Source: Paraeggerthella hongkongensis
GTDB lineage: Bacteria; Actinomycetota; Coriobacteriia; Coriobacteriales; Eggerthellaceae
DNA length: 64,000 nucleotides
Direction of reading: 5' to 3'
NCBI RefSeq assembly: GCF_003726035.1
Contig: NZ_QICD01000003.1
Coordinates: forward strand, 1-64,000
In this document: piece after piece, positions 24,539 to 34,026 of the stretch
How the letters are laid out: each line of letters starts with the position of its first letter
How positions within the stretch are numbered: position 1 is the stretch's first letter
The notes under the pieces: model-generated
What the model saw: only the letters and a program-made list of their open reading frames with translations
Databases searched by the model: none
What the model was told of the DNA's origin: nothing
Position numbers and translations under genes: made by a program

Positions 24539-25849
24539 ATGACCGTCACTGAGAAACTCAATGGCTACGGCCCGCTCGCGGGCATCAAAGTGGTCGAGAT
24601 GTGCACGTACGTCGCGGCTCCCGCAACTGTTCGAGTTCTGTCCGAAATGGGTGCCGAGATCATGAAGATCGAGTCGTTCGATGGCGACATCCAGCGCACT
24701 CAGGGCCCGGGCTTCGGCTGCGAGCTCACCGACACCGAGGATCCCACGATCGACCTCAACAACACGAACAAGAACTGGATCTCCCTCAACCTGAAGTCCG
24801 AGGAAGGCCTGGCCATCGCAAAGAAGATGATCGGCGAAGCTGACGTTTTCATGAACAACATGCGCACGGCCGCCCTGGAGAAACTAGGCTTGGACTACCC
24901 CACGCTTTCCGAGCAGTTCCCGGGCCTGATCTGGGCTCAGATGCGCGGCTATGGCGAGCACGGCGAGTTCGCGCACGCTCCCGGATACGACGCGGTCTGC
25001 TGGGCAGCACGCGGCGGCGTCGCCGGTACCTTCTGCGAGAAGGGCACCTCTCCCGCCATCCCGCCTCAAGCGTTCGGCGATTACAACACGGCTATCATGA
25101 TGGCTGCGGGCATCCTGGGCGCGCTTGTCAACAAGCTGCGCACCGGCAAGGGCGACAAGGTCGTCGTCAACCTGTACCACGCAGCCATCTGGGGCGGCAG
25201 CATCGGCATCTGCGCCCAGCAGTTCGGCGCCGACTATCCGAAGTCGCGCACGAACGTCCCCAACCCGTTCAACAACACGTACAAGACCGCTGACGACAAG
25301 TGGATCTACATCTGCCAGCCGCAGCACAACCGCTACTACAACGACATGATGAAGATCATCGGTCGCGACGACCTGGTCGACAGCCCGGACTTCGCCACCA
25401 TCGAGAGCATCAAGGCCAACAACCTGCAGCCCGATCTTATCAAGATCCTCGAAGAGGGCTTTGCGAAGAAGGAGCTGGACGAATGGCTGCCCATCCTGTC
25501 CGAGTGGCAGGTGCCGAGCCAGAAGGTCTTCCGCTTCACCGACATCATCAAAGACGAGGAAGCCTACGTCAACGACGCCATCCGCAAGGTCGAGTACAAG
25601 GCGTTCGGCGAGCACGCGCTGCCCACCACCCCGATTCGCTATGCGAGCTTCGGCGATCCCCCGGTAGTGCTGTCCAAGCCCATCGGCTACCACACCGCCG
25701 AGTACCTGCAGAAGTACGGCTACACCGACGAGCAGATCGCGGAACTGGAGGCAAACGGCGCTGTCAAGTGCTACCACGGCGAAGAAGTTCCCGACGTGAT
25801 CTTCAAGTCCCAGCGTCAGGTCGAGGGCAAGGTCGAGTGCAGGTTCTAA
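24539..25849 (+). CDS. CaiB/BaiF-family CoA-transferase
   Basis: This encodes 436 residues. ATG 24539 follows GAAAGGAGA. It is a class III CoA-transferase with the catalytic Asp in FGDYNTAIMMA (D181), after the N-terminal LAGIKVVEMCTYVAAP and NKNWISLNLKSEEG elements. It resembles the cinnamoyl-CoA/2-hydroxyacyl-CoA transferases (FldA/HadA) and BaiF group more than CaiB. It would move CoA from an acyl-CoA product to a fresh carboxylic acid. It is monocistronic, with its own terminator, facing the FMN reductase gene. The acyl-CoA dehydrogenase opposite it is the most likely partner enzyme. Confidence 0.9.
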   Translation: MTVTEKLNGYGPLAGIKVVEMCTYVAAPATVRVLSEMGAEIMKIESFDGDIQRTQGPGFGCELTDTEDPTIDLNNTNKNWISLNLKSEEGLAIAKKMIGEADVFMNNMRTAALEKLGLDYPTLSEQFPGLIWAQMRGYGEHGEFAHAPGYDAVCWAARGGVAGTFCEKGTSPAIPPQAFGDYNTAIMMAAGILGALVNKLRTGKGDKVVVNLYHAAIWGGSIGICAQQFGADYPKSRTNVPNPFNNTYKTADDKWIYICQPQHNRYYNDMMKIIGRDDLVDSPDFATIESIKANNLQPDLIKILEEGFAKKELDEWLPILSEWQVPSQKVFRFTDIIKDEEAYVNDAIRKVEYKAFGEHALPTTPIRYASFGDPPVVLSKPIGYHTAEYLQKYGYTDEQIAELEANGAVKCYHGEEVPDVIFKSQRQVEGKVECRF

Positions 25850-25874
25850 AACCTTGAACAGGGCATTGATTCAG

Positions 25875-25900
25875 AAAAAGGAGCCTTCGGGCTCCTTTTT
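25875..25900 (+). terminator. TTCG-loop terminator of the CoA-transferase gene
   Basis: AAAAAGGAGCC, TTCG, GGCTCCTTTTT: an 11-base stem with a stable tetraloop and a U-run, 25 bases after the stop. Confidence 0.9.
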
Positions 25901-25915
25901 CACATTCGAACGCAC

Positions 25916-25963
25916 AGACCACATGATGCGACGCATCGGTAGCTCCGTCGCATCATGTGGTCT
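25916..25963. repeat. 18 bp perfect inverted repeat
   Basis: The arms 25916-25933 (core CCACATGATGCGACG) and 25946-25963 pair exactly around a 12-base loop. It is the second of four hairpins packed into this convergent spacer. Confidence 0.7.
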
Positions 25964-25976
25964 CAACGCCGCCGTA

Positions 25977-26030
25977 TTGTCGATCCAAAAACACGTTTTT
26001 CGGGCTTAAAACGTGTTTTTGGATCGACAA
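25977..26030. terminator. 23 bp perfect inverted repeat, probable bidirectional terminator
   Basis: The arms 25977-25999 and 26008-26030 (core GATCCAAAAACACGTTTT) are exact complements with an eight-base loop. A weaker hairpin (AAAGGGA..TCCCTTT, about 26049-26074) follows, just after the end of the minus-strand FMN reductase gene. Confidence 0.7.
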
Positions 26031-26136
26031 CGATCGCCACAGACACGCAAAAGGGAACCAACCGGGCTCCCTTTCAACCACTTGCGGCAAACTACGCGGA
26101 TAGCAAGCCTGACGCAAGCTCGAACACCTGGCAGCG

Positions 26137-26760
26137 CTACGCTCCCAAGCGCTCCAGCAGTTCCACCATATCGCGTCCCAGCTGGCGAGCGACGTCGAAG
26201 GCCACCTGGTCGTCCTCGACGCGGCGCCACTGTACACGTCTCTTCTCGGCGTTGAAGCCGGCGTACTGGGTGGCGGCAGCTCCAGATCCGAGCACCGGGC
26301 CTTCCGGGCGAGGATGCACCACCAGCATCTCCTGCGTAGCGAACCAGCGATCCATGGCGGCAAGCGTCTCCTCCACTCCGCAATCGCTCAAACCGGCCGT
26401 AGCCACCATGCCGCCCACCTTGCCCTTGAAGGCGTTGGCCACCATATGCTGAGGACGCGTGCGCTCCATGAACGTCTTCATGCGAGCCGAAACGCTCGAA
26501 AAGTAGTCGGGAGAGGCCAGCACGATGCCGTCCGCTGCCAAGAGCTTTTCCACAAGCTCCGCCATGTCGTCCCCTGAGAGCGCGCAAGCAGGCTTCGCAA
26601 GGCATGCGTTGCACCCCACGCAATACCGGATGTCAAGGTCGGCAAGCTCTACAAGCTCAACCTGCGCGCCTGCCGCCGACGCCTCGTCAAGAACCGCCGC
26701 CAAGAGATGCGACGTGCCCTTTCCGCTTCGATGGCTTCCGTTTACACCGATGATCTTCAT
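26137..26760 (-). CDS. NAD(P)H-dependent FMN reductase, flavodoxin-like
   Basis: This encodes 207 residues from ATG 26758-26760 behind GGAGAAGGGA. The flavodoxin-type FMN loop (GVNGSHRSGKGTSHLLAAVL) opens the protein. A CVGCNACLAKPACAL cluster (four Cys) follows, like that of iron-sulfur flavoproteins, then the ASPDYFSSVSARMKTFMERT motif of the Flavodoxin_2/FMN_red group. It would reduce a flavin, quinone or small aromatic using NAD(P)H. Its start is 96 bases downstream of the enoyl-CoA hydratase stop on the same strand, so the two may be co-transcribed. Confidence 0.85.
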   Translation of the reverse strand: MKIIGVNGSHRSGKGTSHLLAAVLDEASAAGAQVELVELADLDIRYCVGCNACLAKPACALSGDDMAELVEKLLAADGIVLASPDYFSSVSARMKTFMERTRPQHMVANAFKGKVGGMVATAGLSDCGVEETLAAMDRWFATQEMLVVHPRPEGPVLGSGAAATQYAGFNAEKRRVQWRRVEDDQVAFDVARQLGRDMVELLERLGA

Positions 26761-26855
26761 GCGATTCCCTTCTCCGCCTCGGTATAGGACAGTGCCCCCG
26801 CGCCAAAGGGCACGAGGGCACCGCAGAGCATTCGAACGTTGCGCTTGGCGCGTTC

Positions 26856-27734
26856 TTACATGTTGTGGAACGCGTACTTGTCCGGGTTGTCCTTGACGTC
26901 CTGCTTGTTCTTCGGATTCATCTTGAGGGTGCCCATGATGCCGTCGTTGGTGTTGGAAGCCAGCACCTGGTTGCGGTTCTCCATCTTGATGACGTTCTCG
27001 AAGCTGGTGCCGTCCAAGGAAGCCTGCAGGCATTCCTTCGTCAGGCGCAGGCCGAACGGAGCCGTGGCATCGCACATCTGCTGAGCGAAGGCAACAGCCT
27101 CTTCAACCACGTCGTCGTCGGCAACGACCTTGTTCGCGAAGCCCCACTCGAGCAACTTCTCGGCGCCGAAGCGGTTGGGGTTCATGAGGATCTCGCAAGC
27201 GCGAGCATAGCCCACGATCTTGGGCAGGAAGAACGCGCCGCCCATGTCGGTGCCAGTGTAGCCGATGGACAGGTAGCCAGCGTTCATCTTGTAGGACTCG
27301 CCCAGGAAACGCATGTCGCATGCGCAGGAGATGGACAGGCCACCGCCCACAGCGTAACCCTTGAGCGCGCCGATGATGGGCTGCTCGCAACGACGCATGT
27401 TGATGATCTGGTCGGAGCACATGCGTTGCATGATGTAGAAGTCGCGCTGGATGCGGCCCATATCCTCGGGCGGATCAAGAGCCAGGTCGTTGAGGTTGAA
27501 GCCAGCGCAGAAGGACTTGCCTTCGCCCGTCAAAACGATAGCGCGGCAATCCTTGTCCAGGCGCACCTTGATAAGGAAGTCGTTGAACTCGCTCATCTGC
27601 TTGTACGACATGGCGTTGAGGTTGCCCGCGTCATTGAACGAGCAGACGTAAACCGGGCCGCGCTTGTCGATCAGCAGCTTCTCGTACTCGTAATCGAACT
27701 CCGGCAGATGGTAGCTTTCCTGATATACGCTCAT
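26856..27734 (-). CDS. enoyl-CoA hydratase/isomerase family (crotonase)
   Basis: This encodes 292 residues from ATG 27732-27734; AAAGGGG lies ten bases upstream. Crotonase motifs are clear: KSFCAGFNLNDLA for the first oxyanion NH, and QPIIGALKGYAVGGGLSISCACDMRF. The SIGYTGTDMGGAFFLPKIVG segment has Gly-Thr-Asp where many hydratases carry the catalytic Glu pair, so isomerase, hydratase or hydrolase activity cannot be decided. With the FadK-like ligase (divergent) it could work on a CoA-activated aromatic or fatty acid. The AATTGTCC half-motif lies 113 bases upstream. Confidence 0.85.
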   Translation of the reverse strand: MSVYQESYHLPEFDYEYEKLLIDKRGPVYVCSFNDAGNLNAMSYKQMSEFNDFLIKVRLDKDCRAIVLTGEGKSFCAGFNLNDLALDPPEDMGRIQRDFYIMQRMCSDQIINMRRCEQPIIGALKGYAVGGGLSISCACDMRFLGESYKMNAGYLSIGYTGTDMGGAFFLPKIVGYARACEILMNPNRFGAEKLLEWGFANKVVADDDVVEEAVAFAQQMCDATAPFGLRLTKECLQASLDGTSFENVIKMENRNQVLASNTNDGIMGTLKMNPKNKQDVKDNPDKYAFHNM

Positions 27735-28375
27735 TGGTTTCGTACCCCTTTCCCTGTGTTCCTCATTTTTACGTTTTGATCCATACGATTTTTTTAACGC
27801 ACACAGGCTGGTACTATAGTCACACGCTAGCCCGGCATACACCACGGACAATTCAATAGTATTGTTGATTTTGGAAGTCATATTGGTAACACATTTAAAA
27901 TAATGACCGGTATCTTAAAGGGAATCTGCTGACGGAAGCGATCGGGCGTCTGTTATTCCCTCGTTGCTGCAGCATGCATCGAGTCGGCAGAATCGGGAGC
28001 ATTTTCAATCTCATGCGCGTCCACGTTGCCTGCCCTCCTGCCGGCAGACCCCGCCGCTAACCGGACGCTCGCACCGCTCGCCTGGGATTATAGGCGCTCC
28101 CTATCGTTTCATAGGAACTACCGATAGGTCCCGAAGCATTTCACCGACAAATAATACCTTCAGCATCATACAATGGCCGCAACGCACATGATCCATGCAA
28201 AAGGCCGCACAAGCGCGGCGTCGCAGTCCGCATCTCGAACACGAGGAGGCCACCCCGCACAGGCAAGTCATACACCATCGGCACTGAACCAGCTTCAACC
28301 CGCTTTGCTGCAAAGCACATCGACGGTTCAAGGGCACAGGCGGGCAAAAGTCGATCAGGAGAGGACATCAGGGGC
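27735..28375. promoter_or_regulatory. long divergent spacer between crotonase and FadK-like genes
   Basis: A 641-base region without a supported gene. The left part (27780-27900) is A+T-rich and holds the GGACAATT element at 27847-27854. A CCTATCG...CGATAGG inverted repeat lies at about 28102-28129, close to the plus-strand gene. Nothing else is recognised in it. Its length leaves room for a small RNA. Confidence 0.4.
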
Positions 28376-30004
28376 ATGATAACCGATCTAAAAATCAACG
28401 AGGATCGCAAGCGGCACTACTACGAGCAGGGGTATTGGACCGAGAAAACACTGGGGGATCTTTGGAGCGAGCGGGTGGCCAACCATCCGGATCGTGAATA
28501 CGTAAGCGACGACCAAGGCTCGCGCTACACCTACGGGGAGGTTGACGACAAGGCATCGCGTTTGGCTGCATGGCTGGTCGAGCAGGGTGTGCAGCCCGGC
28601 GACGTCGTGACGTTCCAGATGCCCACCTGGGCGGAATTCTGCATCGTCTATGTAGCGGCGCTCAAGGCAGGTGCGGTCATGCATCCGCTGCCCCGCAACT
28701 TCAACGACGCCGACCTGGTGTACGGTATGAACCTTGTCGAATCGAAGGCGTTCATCTGCCCGACGAGAGCTGGCAAGGTCGATTTCGAGCAGCAGATCCT
28801 GAGCATCGTCGACCAGATTCCCTCGCTCGGCCCGGTGGCGCTCGTCGACAAAGTGGAGCCCAAGCATTCCGATCTGCCCGCTTTGAGCGAAATCTGCTCG
28901 CAGTACGAGCCTTTGACGAAGCGCCCGGACATCACGTCCGACGACATCGCGTGCATCCTGTCCACCTCGGGGACCACGGGCAAACCGAAAGCCGTTCTGT
29001 TCACGCACAACAACCTTATCTTCTCGGAAAGCTCTTTCGTGAAAGGCACCGAGCGCACGTCGGACGACGTCATGTTCATGGCTTCCCCGCTCAACCACGC
29101 CACCGGCTTCTACCACGGCCTTATCTCCCCCATGATTCTGGGCGGGCGCACGGTACTGCAGCAGGATTTCCGCCCTGCTCAGGCCATCGAGCAGATGAAC
29201 CGCGAGAAGTGCACGTGGTCGATGGGCGCAACGCCGTTCATCTACGACATGCTCAAGTGCATCGAGCACGAAGGCGGACCGCAAATCGAAACGCTCGAGC
29301 TGTTCCTGTGCGGAGGCGCGCCGGTTCCCGGTTCGCTCGTGCAGTGCGCCGCCAACCACGGCGTCATGCTCTGCGAGGTCTACGGCTCCACGGAAAGCTG
29401 CCCGCATATCTTCGTTCCGCCTACGGACTGCCGCGAATGGAACGGATCGTGGTCGGGCATACCTTTCCCCGGCATCGAAGTACGTATCGTGGACATGGAT
29501 CGCAACGAGGTGCCCTTGGGAGAGCAAGGCGAAGAGATCTCACGCGGACCCCATCAGTTCGTCGGCTACCTCAACGCGCCCGAGCGCACCGCCCGCGCCT
29601 TGGACGATGACGGTTGGTTCTACAGCGGCGATTTGGGATACATGGACGAACAGGGACGCATTCGCATCAACGGCCGCAAGAAAGAGATCATTATCCGCGG
29701 CGGCGAGAACATCTGCGCGCGCGAAATCGACGACGATTTGATCGGCTGCCCCGGCATCGGCGAAACGGCCACCATCGGCATGCCCGACGAGCGCCTTGGC
29801 GAGCGCATATGCACCTTTGCCGTACCCACCGACGACCGCCGTCTCACCGTGGCAGACGTGACTGCCTACCTAGCCGAGCGTCATGTCGCAAAGCGCCTGT
29901 GGCCCGAGCGCATGGAGTACATCGACGCCATCCCGAAGACGGCAACCGGCAAGGTGAAGCGCTTCGAGCTGTCGCAGGAGCTTGCCAGGCGCATGCAAGC
30001 GTAA
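28376..30004 (+). CDS. FadK-like acyl-CoA synthetase
   Basis: This encodes 542 residues. ATG 28376 has AGGAGAGG 12 bases upstream. ANL motifs: STSGTTGKPKAVLFTHNN at about residue 199, VYGSTESCPH, DDDGWFYSGDLGYMDE, INGRKKEIIIRGGENI and the final IPKTATGKVKRFEL with the catalytic Lys. The closest recognised relative is FadK, the anaerobic short-chain acyl-CoA synthetase of E. coli (shared N-terminal arrangement and CGGAPVPGSL region). It is monocistronic, divergent from the crotonase, and ended by a hairpin shared with the convergent MBL gene. Its substrate could be a short-chain or aryl-aliphatic acid. Confidence 0.9.
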   Translation: MITDLKINEDRKRHYYEQGYWTEKTLGDLWSERVANHPDREYVSDDQGSRYTYGEVDDKASRLAAWLVEQGVQPGDVVTFQMPTWAEFCIVYVAALKAGAVMHPLPRNFNDADLVYGMNLVESKAFICPTRAGKVDFEQQILSIVDQIPSLGPVALVDKVEPKHSDLPALSEICSQYEPLTKRPDITSDDIACILSTSGTTGKPKAVLFTHNNLIFSESSFVKGTERTSDDVMFMASPLNHATGFYHGLISPMILGGRTVLQQDFRPAQAIEQMNREKCTWSMGATPFIYDMLKCIEHEGGPQIETLELFLCGGAPVPGSLVQCAANHGVMLCEVYGSTESCPHIFVPPTDCREWNGSWSGIPFPGIEVRIVDMDRNEVPLGEQGEEISRGPHQFVGYLNAPERTARALDDDGWFYSGDLGYMDEQGRIRINGRKKEIIIRGGENICAREIDDDLIGCPGIGETATIGMPDERLGERICTFAVPTDDRRLTVADVTAYLAERHVAKRLWPERMEYIDAIPKTATGKVKRFELSQELARRMQA

Positions 30005-30036
30005 AGATCGCTCGAGAACTGCTCTAAAGGCAGCTA

Positions 30037-30091
30037 AAAGGCCCCGTACCAAGAAGCGCATAACGTGCGAGCTTCACGGTACGGGGCCTTT
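30037..30091. terminator. bidirectional terminator between FadK-like and MBL genes
   Basis: AAAGGCCCCGTACC (30037-30050) pairs perfectly with 30078-30091, giving a 14-base stem with a 27-base loop. A-rich and T-rich ends serve both converging genes. Confidence 0.75.
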
Positions 30092-30156
30092 CGCGCTATC
30101 GAAGCACGTTTTGACCGTTACGGATTCGATCGCGCAACAACGATGCAGAGCGCCTT

Positions 30157-31023
30157 TTACATGCGGGCCAAGGAAGCAGCCTCTTCCTGCAAGTACGCGA
30201 TCTGCGCTTGAACGTTGACGCGCGCAGCGGGATTCAGACGCGCGTCAACGTCGTCGTACACCGTTTCCAGAATACGATCGACATCGAACCCCGCCCCCGC
30301 CGCGACGATCCTCCTCACGCGATCGAGACGGCTCAGGCGGTGCGCCGTCTGCCGATCGATCAAGCCAAGGGGATCGTCGATCGGCAATCCGTGAGCAGTC
30401 AGCAGCACGCGTATGCGCCGCGTTCGAACGATGCGCCTCAAGCGTTCCAGGCTGGCTAAATAGTCGGACAACGTGCCGTCCGGCCAGCAGATGAGCGTGG
30501 AACTCTGTCGAAACACGTGATCGCCCGTCACAACGGACCCGTCCTTGGCAAACACAAGCCCTATAGAATCTTTTGAATGACCCGGCAAGAACACCGCCTC
30601 GAGCGCAGGAGCATCTGCTCCCAGGTCAAGAGGGCCTTCTGAAAGCGTCCGGGCACGACGCCCGAGCAGCGGAGCCTTAGCCCGTCGTGCGAACTGCTGC
30701 GCTCCTTCGGCATGATCATAGTGGTCGTGCGTGAGAACCACTGCCGCAACGTGCAGCCCGTCCTCTTCGCACGCGGCATGAACGGCATCCAGATGTTCGG
30801 GTAACGCGGGACCGGGATCGACCACGACGCACCCCGTGCAGCCCGGTTCCGAGAGCACCCAGGTATTGGTGCCGACATACGTAAGGGGCGACGGATTGTC
30901 GGCCAGAACGCAGCGCGCCCGCACCGAAAAACGCCCGCCGCGCCACGTGGCCCGATCGGCCGGCACGGTGCCCGGAGCCGGCCGGGAAAGCTCGCGCTCG
31001 CGCGCAGCTACGGAAGCACGCAT
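30157..31023 (-). CDS. MBL-fold metallo-hydrolase (LACTB2-like)
   Basis: This encodes 288 residues. The zinc-binding THDHYDHAEG (HxHxDH) motif, FLPGHSKDSIG and VVTGDHVFR are the standard MBL ligands. The C-terminal helical tail (ARLNPAARVNVQAQIAYL) resembles the LACTB2 type that hydrolyses small thioesters or RNA. The start overlaps the end of the Nudix gene by 16 bases, so the two are translationally coupled. In an operon of acyl-CoA oxidation, a CoA-thioester or lactone hydrolase is a reasonable guess, not proven. Confidence 0.85.
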   Translation of the reverse strand: MRASVAARERELSRPAPGTVPADRATWRGGRFSVRARCVLADNPSPLTYVGTNTWVLSEPGCTGCVVVDPGPALPEHLDAVHAACEEDGLHVAAVVLTHDHYDHAEGAQQFARRAKAPLLGRRARTLSEGPLDLGADAPALEAVFLPGHSKDSIGLVFAKDGSVVTGDHVFRQSSTLICWPDGTLSDYLASLERLRRIVRTRRIRVLLTAHGLPIDDPLGLIDRQTAHRLSRLDRVRRIVAAGAGFDVDRILETVYDDVDARLNPAARVNVQAQIAYLQEEAASLARM

Positions 31024-31844
31024 CGCAGCACCGTCCCTTCATGCTCGCGCTTGCACGGCTCGAGCATGATGCGCCGAGCGCCATCGACGCCCGCCGCGAA
31101 AGACTCGAGGCTTTCGGCGTACGCAAGATGGGATAAGTTGTACACCGTAGGCGGCACAAGGCGCATCTCGCCCCGAGCGCCTTTCTCCAGCGCGTCGACC
31201 GGATCAATCCAACCGGCGCCATTCGCTTCGCTTGTACGGTCATCGGGAACCTGCCCCTGCGGAGCAAGCGCAGCGAAAAAGTACGTATCGTAGCGACGCG
31301 GCTCGAATTCGGGCGTCAGCCAATGGGAACGCAACCCTAGAAGATCGGCGCGCAGCACAAGTCCATGGCGAAGCAAAACCTCCGCGAACGACGACTCGTG
31401 CTCGGCAAGACGTTGACGCTCCTCAGCCCACTCGGAGGTGCCCACATGCTCCACGACGGCGCCGTGATCCCGTCCCGCCAGCAGCACGCCGCACTCCTCG
31501 AACACCTCGCGAGCCGCCGCCGTCACCACCCGCCGCGCCGTCTCCTCGTCTACGCCCATGCGTCGAGACCAGACGGCAGGCGAAGGGCCCGTCCAGGGAA
31601 GACGCTCGTCAGCATCGCGAGGGTCCACTCCCCCGCCAGGAAACACCACCGCATCGGGAACGAACGCCATGGTTTTCGCGCGGCGCAGCATGAACACTTC
31701 GCGCGGGCCGCGCACCAGCATCACCGTGGCGGCAAGGCGCGAAGACGCGGGGCAGGCGCCCGACGCTACGTACGAGCGAAGCATCTCCGAAAGCGCTTCG
31801 CCCATCGGCACTTCCAGCAGTTCTCCTGAGCGCCACGCATTCAC
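31008..31844 (-). CDS. Nudix hydrolase, NUDT7/NUDT19-like (possible CoA pyrophosphatase)
   Basis: This encodes 278 residues from GTG 31842-31844, chosen because AAGGAG precedes it by seven bases. The Nudix box is GGGVDPRDADE, an insertion, then AAREVFEECGVLL. The long insertion between the Gly-rich loop and REVFEE is typical of NUDT19-type enzymes, which cleave CoA and acyl-CoA to phosphopantetheine products. This fits the CoA-ester metabolism of the region. It is followed immediately by the MBL gene and preceded by a hairpin after the ETF-oxidoreductase gene. Confidence 0.8.
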   Translation of the reverse strand: MNAWRSGELLEVPMGEALSEMLRSYVASGACPASSRLAATVMLVRGPREVFMLRRAKTMAFVPDAVVFPGGGVDPRDADERLPWTGPSPAVWSRRMGVDEETARRVVTAAAREVFEECGVLLAGRDHGAVVEHVGTSEWAEERQRLAEHESSFAEVLLRHGLVLRADLLGLRSHWLTPEFEPRRYDTYFFAALAPQGQVPDDRTSEANGAGWIDPVDALEKGARGEMRLVPPTVYNLSHLAYAESLESFAAGVDGARRIMLEPCKREHEGTVLRCVLP

Positions 31845-31869
31845 CGCGAACTCCTTCCCGCATACGCCC

Positions 31870-31902
31870 CGACGCCGCCGCAAACAGAATGCGGCGGCGT
31901 CG
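31870..31902. terminator. 12 bp hairpin between oxidoreductase and Nudix genes
   Basis: CGACGCCGCCGC (31870-31881) pairs with 31891-31902 around a nine-base loop, eight bases beyond the stop of the minus-strand oxidoreductase. It has no clear U-run, so it may be only a partial terminator or a processing site. Confidence 0.5.
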
Positions 31903-31910
31903 ACGACACG

Positions 31911-34025
31911 CTATATCAATCGAAGAGCCTCGGCAAGAAGCTCCGCTACGTCTCTCGCGGGAACGTCGGCATCGCGCGCCGCCAACCCGTCCTCGAACAT
32001 GGAAAGGCAGAACGGACACACTGTTGCCACCGCATCTGCGCCCGTTGCAAGCGCCTGATCGGTTCTCATAGCGTTGATGCGCTGACCCTCGCGCTCCTCG
32101 AGCCACATGCGCCCGCCGCCCGCGCCGCAGCAGAAGCTCTGCTCGCGCGTACGCTGCATCTCCACCACGCGCGCGCCGCTGGCGGTCACCAATGCGCGCG
32201 GCTCGTCGTACACGTCCGCATAGCGGCCCAGATAGCACGAGTCGTGATAGGTAACGTACTCGAACGGCAGCCTCGAACCCATGCCGGCGGTGCAGCCAAG
32301 ATTGCCTTCCCTCACCAGGCGCTCCAGCAACTCGACATGCCGCACCACCTCGAACGTGCCGCCCAACTGCGGATACTCCCGTTCGATCACGTGCGCACAG
32401 TGAGGGCACTGCACGATGATCTTCTTCGCTCCGTACGCCTTGAGCGTCTCGATGTTCTCGGTAGCCAGCTGGTAGTACACGAACTCGTTGCCCAGGCGCC
32501 GCGCGGCATCGCCGCAGCACTTCTCTTCGTTTCCAATGACGGCGAAGCTCACGCCGGCGTGCTGCAAGAGCGCCACCAGAGCGCGCGACACCTTGCGGTT
32601 GCGCGCATCGTACGCCCCAGCGCAGCCGGGCCAGTACACGTACTCGGCATCCGGAACGTCGGCCAACGTCGGCACGTCGAGCCCCTCAGCCCAAGACAAG
32701 CGGCTCTGCCACCCCAAGCCCCACGGGTTTCCGTTGGTCTCCAGACTGCGGAACGTCGATGTCGCCTCGCTTGGAAACGCGCTTTCCATCGACACCTGGT
32801 ACGTGCGCATGCCGACCGTCTTCGGAACGTGCTCCAGAAGCGCCGGGCAAGCCTCCATGCATGCGCCGCACGTCGTGCACGACCAAAGCGCTTCAGAGGA
32901 AATCACATCGCCCACCAGCGTCTTGCCCAACACCGCTTGCTGCTGCTCGGTCGGCTCGAACGCGACCGCCGGAGCGCCGCTCTCCTTCGACCCCGATTCG
33001 GAACCCGCCGCCTTCGCCTGCGCAGACTCGGATTTGCGCTGGGCGAGCACGATCGGCCCGCGTTCGCCCAGATGAGCTCCGAGCGACTGCATAAGGTCTT
33101 TCGGAGACAGCGGCTTTCCGCTTGCATGGACGGGACACATAAGTTCGCAGCGCCCGCATCTGACGCACGCCTGCGTATCAAGCAGGTCCTTCCAGGTAAA
33201 GTCCTCCAGCTTCCCAACGCCGAATTCCTCCAGGTCCTCGTCTTCCAGGTCAACGTAAGGCAGCGTACCCTTCGGCTCCAGAGAACGGCAGTATACCGTG
33301 GCAGGCACCAGCAGCACGTGAGCTAGTTTGGAATACACCCAGTACGCCAGAATGCCGAAGGCCACGGCCATGTGACCCCACCAAAGAACCCGATGAACAA
33401 GCGAGATCTGCTCTGCGCTCCAGGTGACGAACAGTTGCGAGAACAAGTTTCCTATCGGCGAGAACGCCGCCCAAGGATCGCTCGTCCCCACGATGCGCAG
33501 ACCTTCGACGAAGAAGCCCGACACGCCGATGACCAGAAGCCACACCAGCACGACGATATCGGCCGGCTTCGTATCCAGCGAAGGGTTCGATCCTGAGACG
33601 CGGCGAACGATGCAGGCGACCATCGCGATGCAGAACGCAAGCCCTGCGACGTCGGTGGCGAAGGCTAGAAAATACAGGTAATAATCCCCCTTTGCGATAT
33701 CAAGCCCCAGGTCGGCCTGGGCTGCATAGGTTGCAGTGGTCACCACCATAACAGCCATGCCCACGTACATCCCCAGGTGAGCCAGCTTGATGCCCGCCCC
33801 GCGTCCCTTGAGCACCGAAGCCTGCAGGACCGCATCGACGAACGCGCCTTTCAAGCGCTCGCGCGGATTGTCCGTCCGATCAACCGGAAGCCCCACCTTC
33901 CACAAACGGTAGCGCCGCCAGAAGCAGTAGGCGGCCACGGCCAGCACCAGCAAGAAGCACGGGTACATGATCCATGAACCCTCGATGTTCCACAAAACCT
34001 CGCGCGAGGGAACCGCCGCGTCCAC
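31911..34025 (-). CDS. membrane ETF:(methyl)menaquinone oxidoreductase-type Fe-S protein (EMO-like)
   Basis: This encodes 704 residues. The N-terminal third contains a NarI/DsrM-like cytochrome b part with about six membrane helices and several His. The middle has two 4Fe-4S motifs ([12 protein letters not shown] near 288 and [12 protein letters not shown] near 382). The C-terminal part has two CCG domains of the HdrD/GlcF type ([12 protein letters not shown] near 500, [12 protein letters not shown] near 633). This is the architecture of EMO, which passes electrons from ETF to menaquinone. It starts at GTG 34023-34025, one base after the EtfA stop, so it belongs to the ETF operon. It should couple acyl-CoA dehydrogenases to the membrane quinone pool. 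Confidence 0.85.
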   Translation of the reverse strand: MDAAVPSREVLWNIEGSWIMYPCFLLVLAVAAYCFWRRYRLWKVGLPVDRTDNPRERLKGAFVDAVLQASVLKGRGAGIKLAHLGMYVGMAVMVVTTATYAAQADLGLDIAKGDYYLYFLAFATDVAGLAFCIAMVACIVRRVSGSNPSLDTKPADIVVLVWLLVIGVSGFFVEGLRIVGTSDPWAAFSPIGNLFSQLFVTWSAEQISLVHRVLWWGHMAVAFGILAYWVYSKLAHVLLVPATVYCRSLEPKGTLPYVDLEDEDLEEFGVGKLEDFTWKDLLDTQACVRCGRCELMCPVHASGKPLSPKDLMQSLGAHLGERGPIVLAQRKSESAQAKAAGSESGSKESGAPAVAFEPTEQQQAVLGKTLVGDVISSEALWSCTTCGACMEACPALLEHVPKTVGMRTYQVSMESAFPSEATSTFRSLETNGNPWGLGWQSRLSWAEGLDVPTLADVPDAEYVYWPGCAGAYDARNRKVSRALVALLQHAGVSFAVIGNEEKCCGDAARRLGNEFVYYQLATENIETLKAYGAKKIIVQCPHCAHVIEREYPQLGGTFEVVRHVELLERLVREGNLGCTAGMGSRLPFEYVTYHDSCYLGRYADVYDEPRALVTASGARVVEMQRTREQSFCCGAGGGRMWLEEREGQRINAMRTDQALATGADAVATVCPFCLSMFEDGLAARDADVPARDVAELLAEALRLI

Positions 34026-34026
34026 G

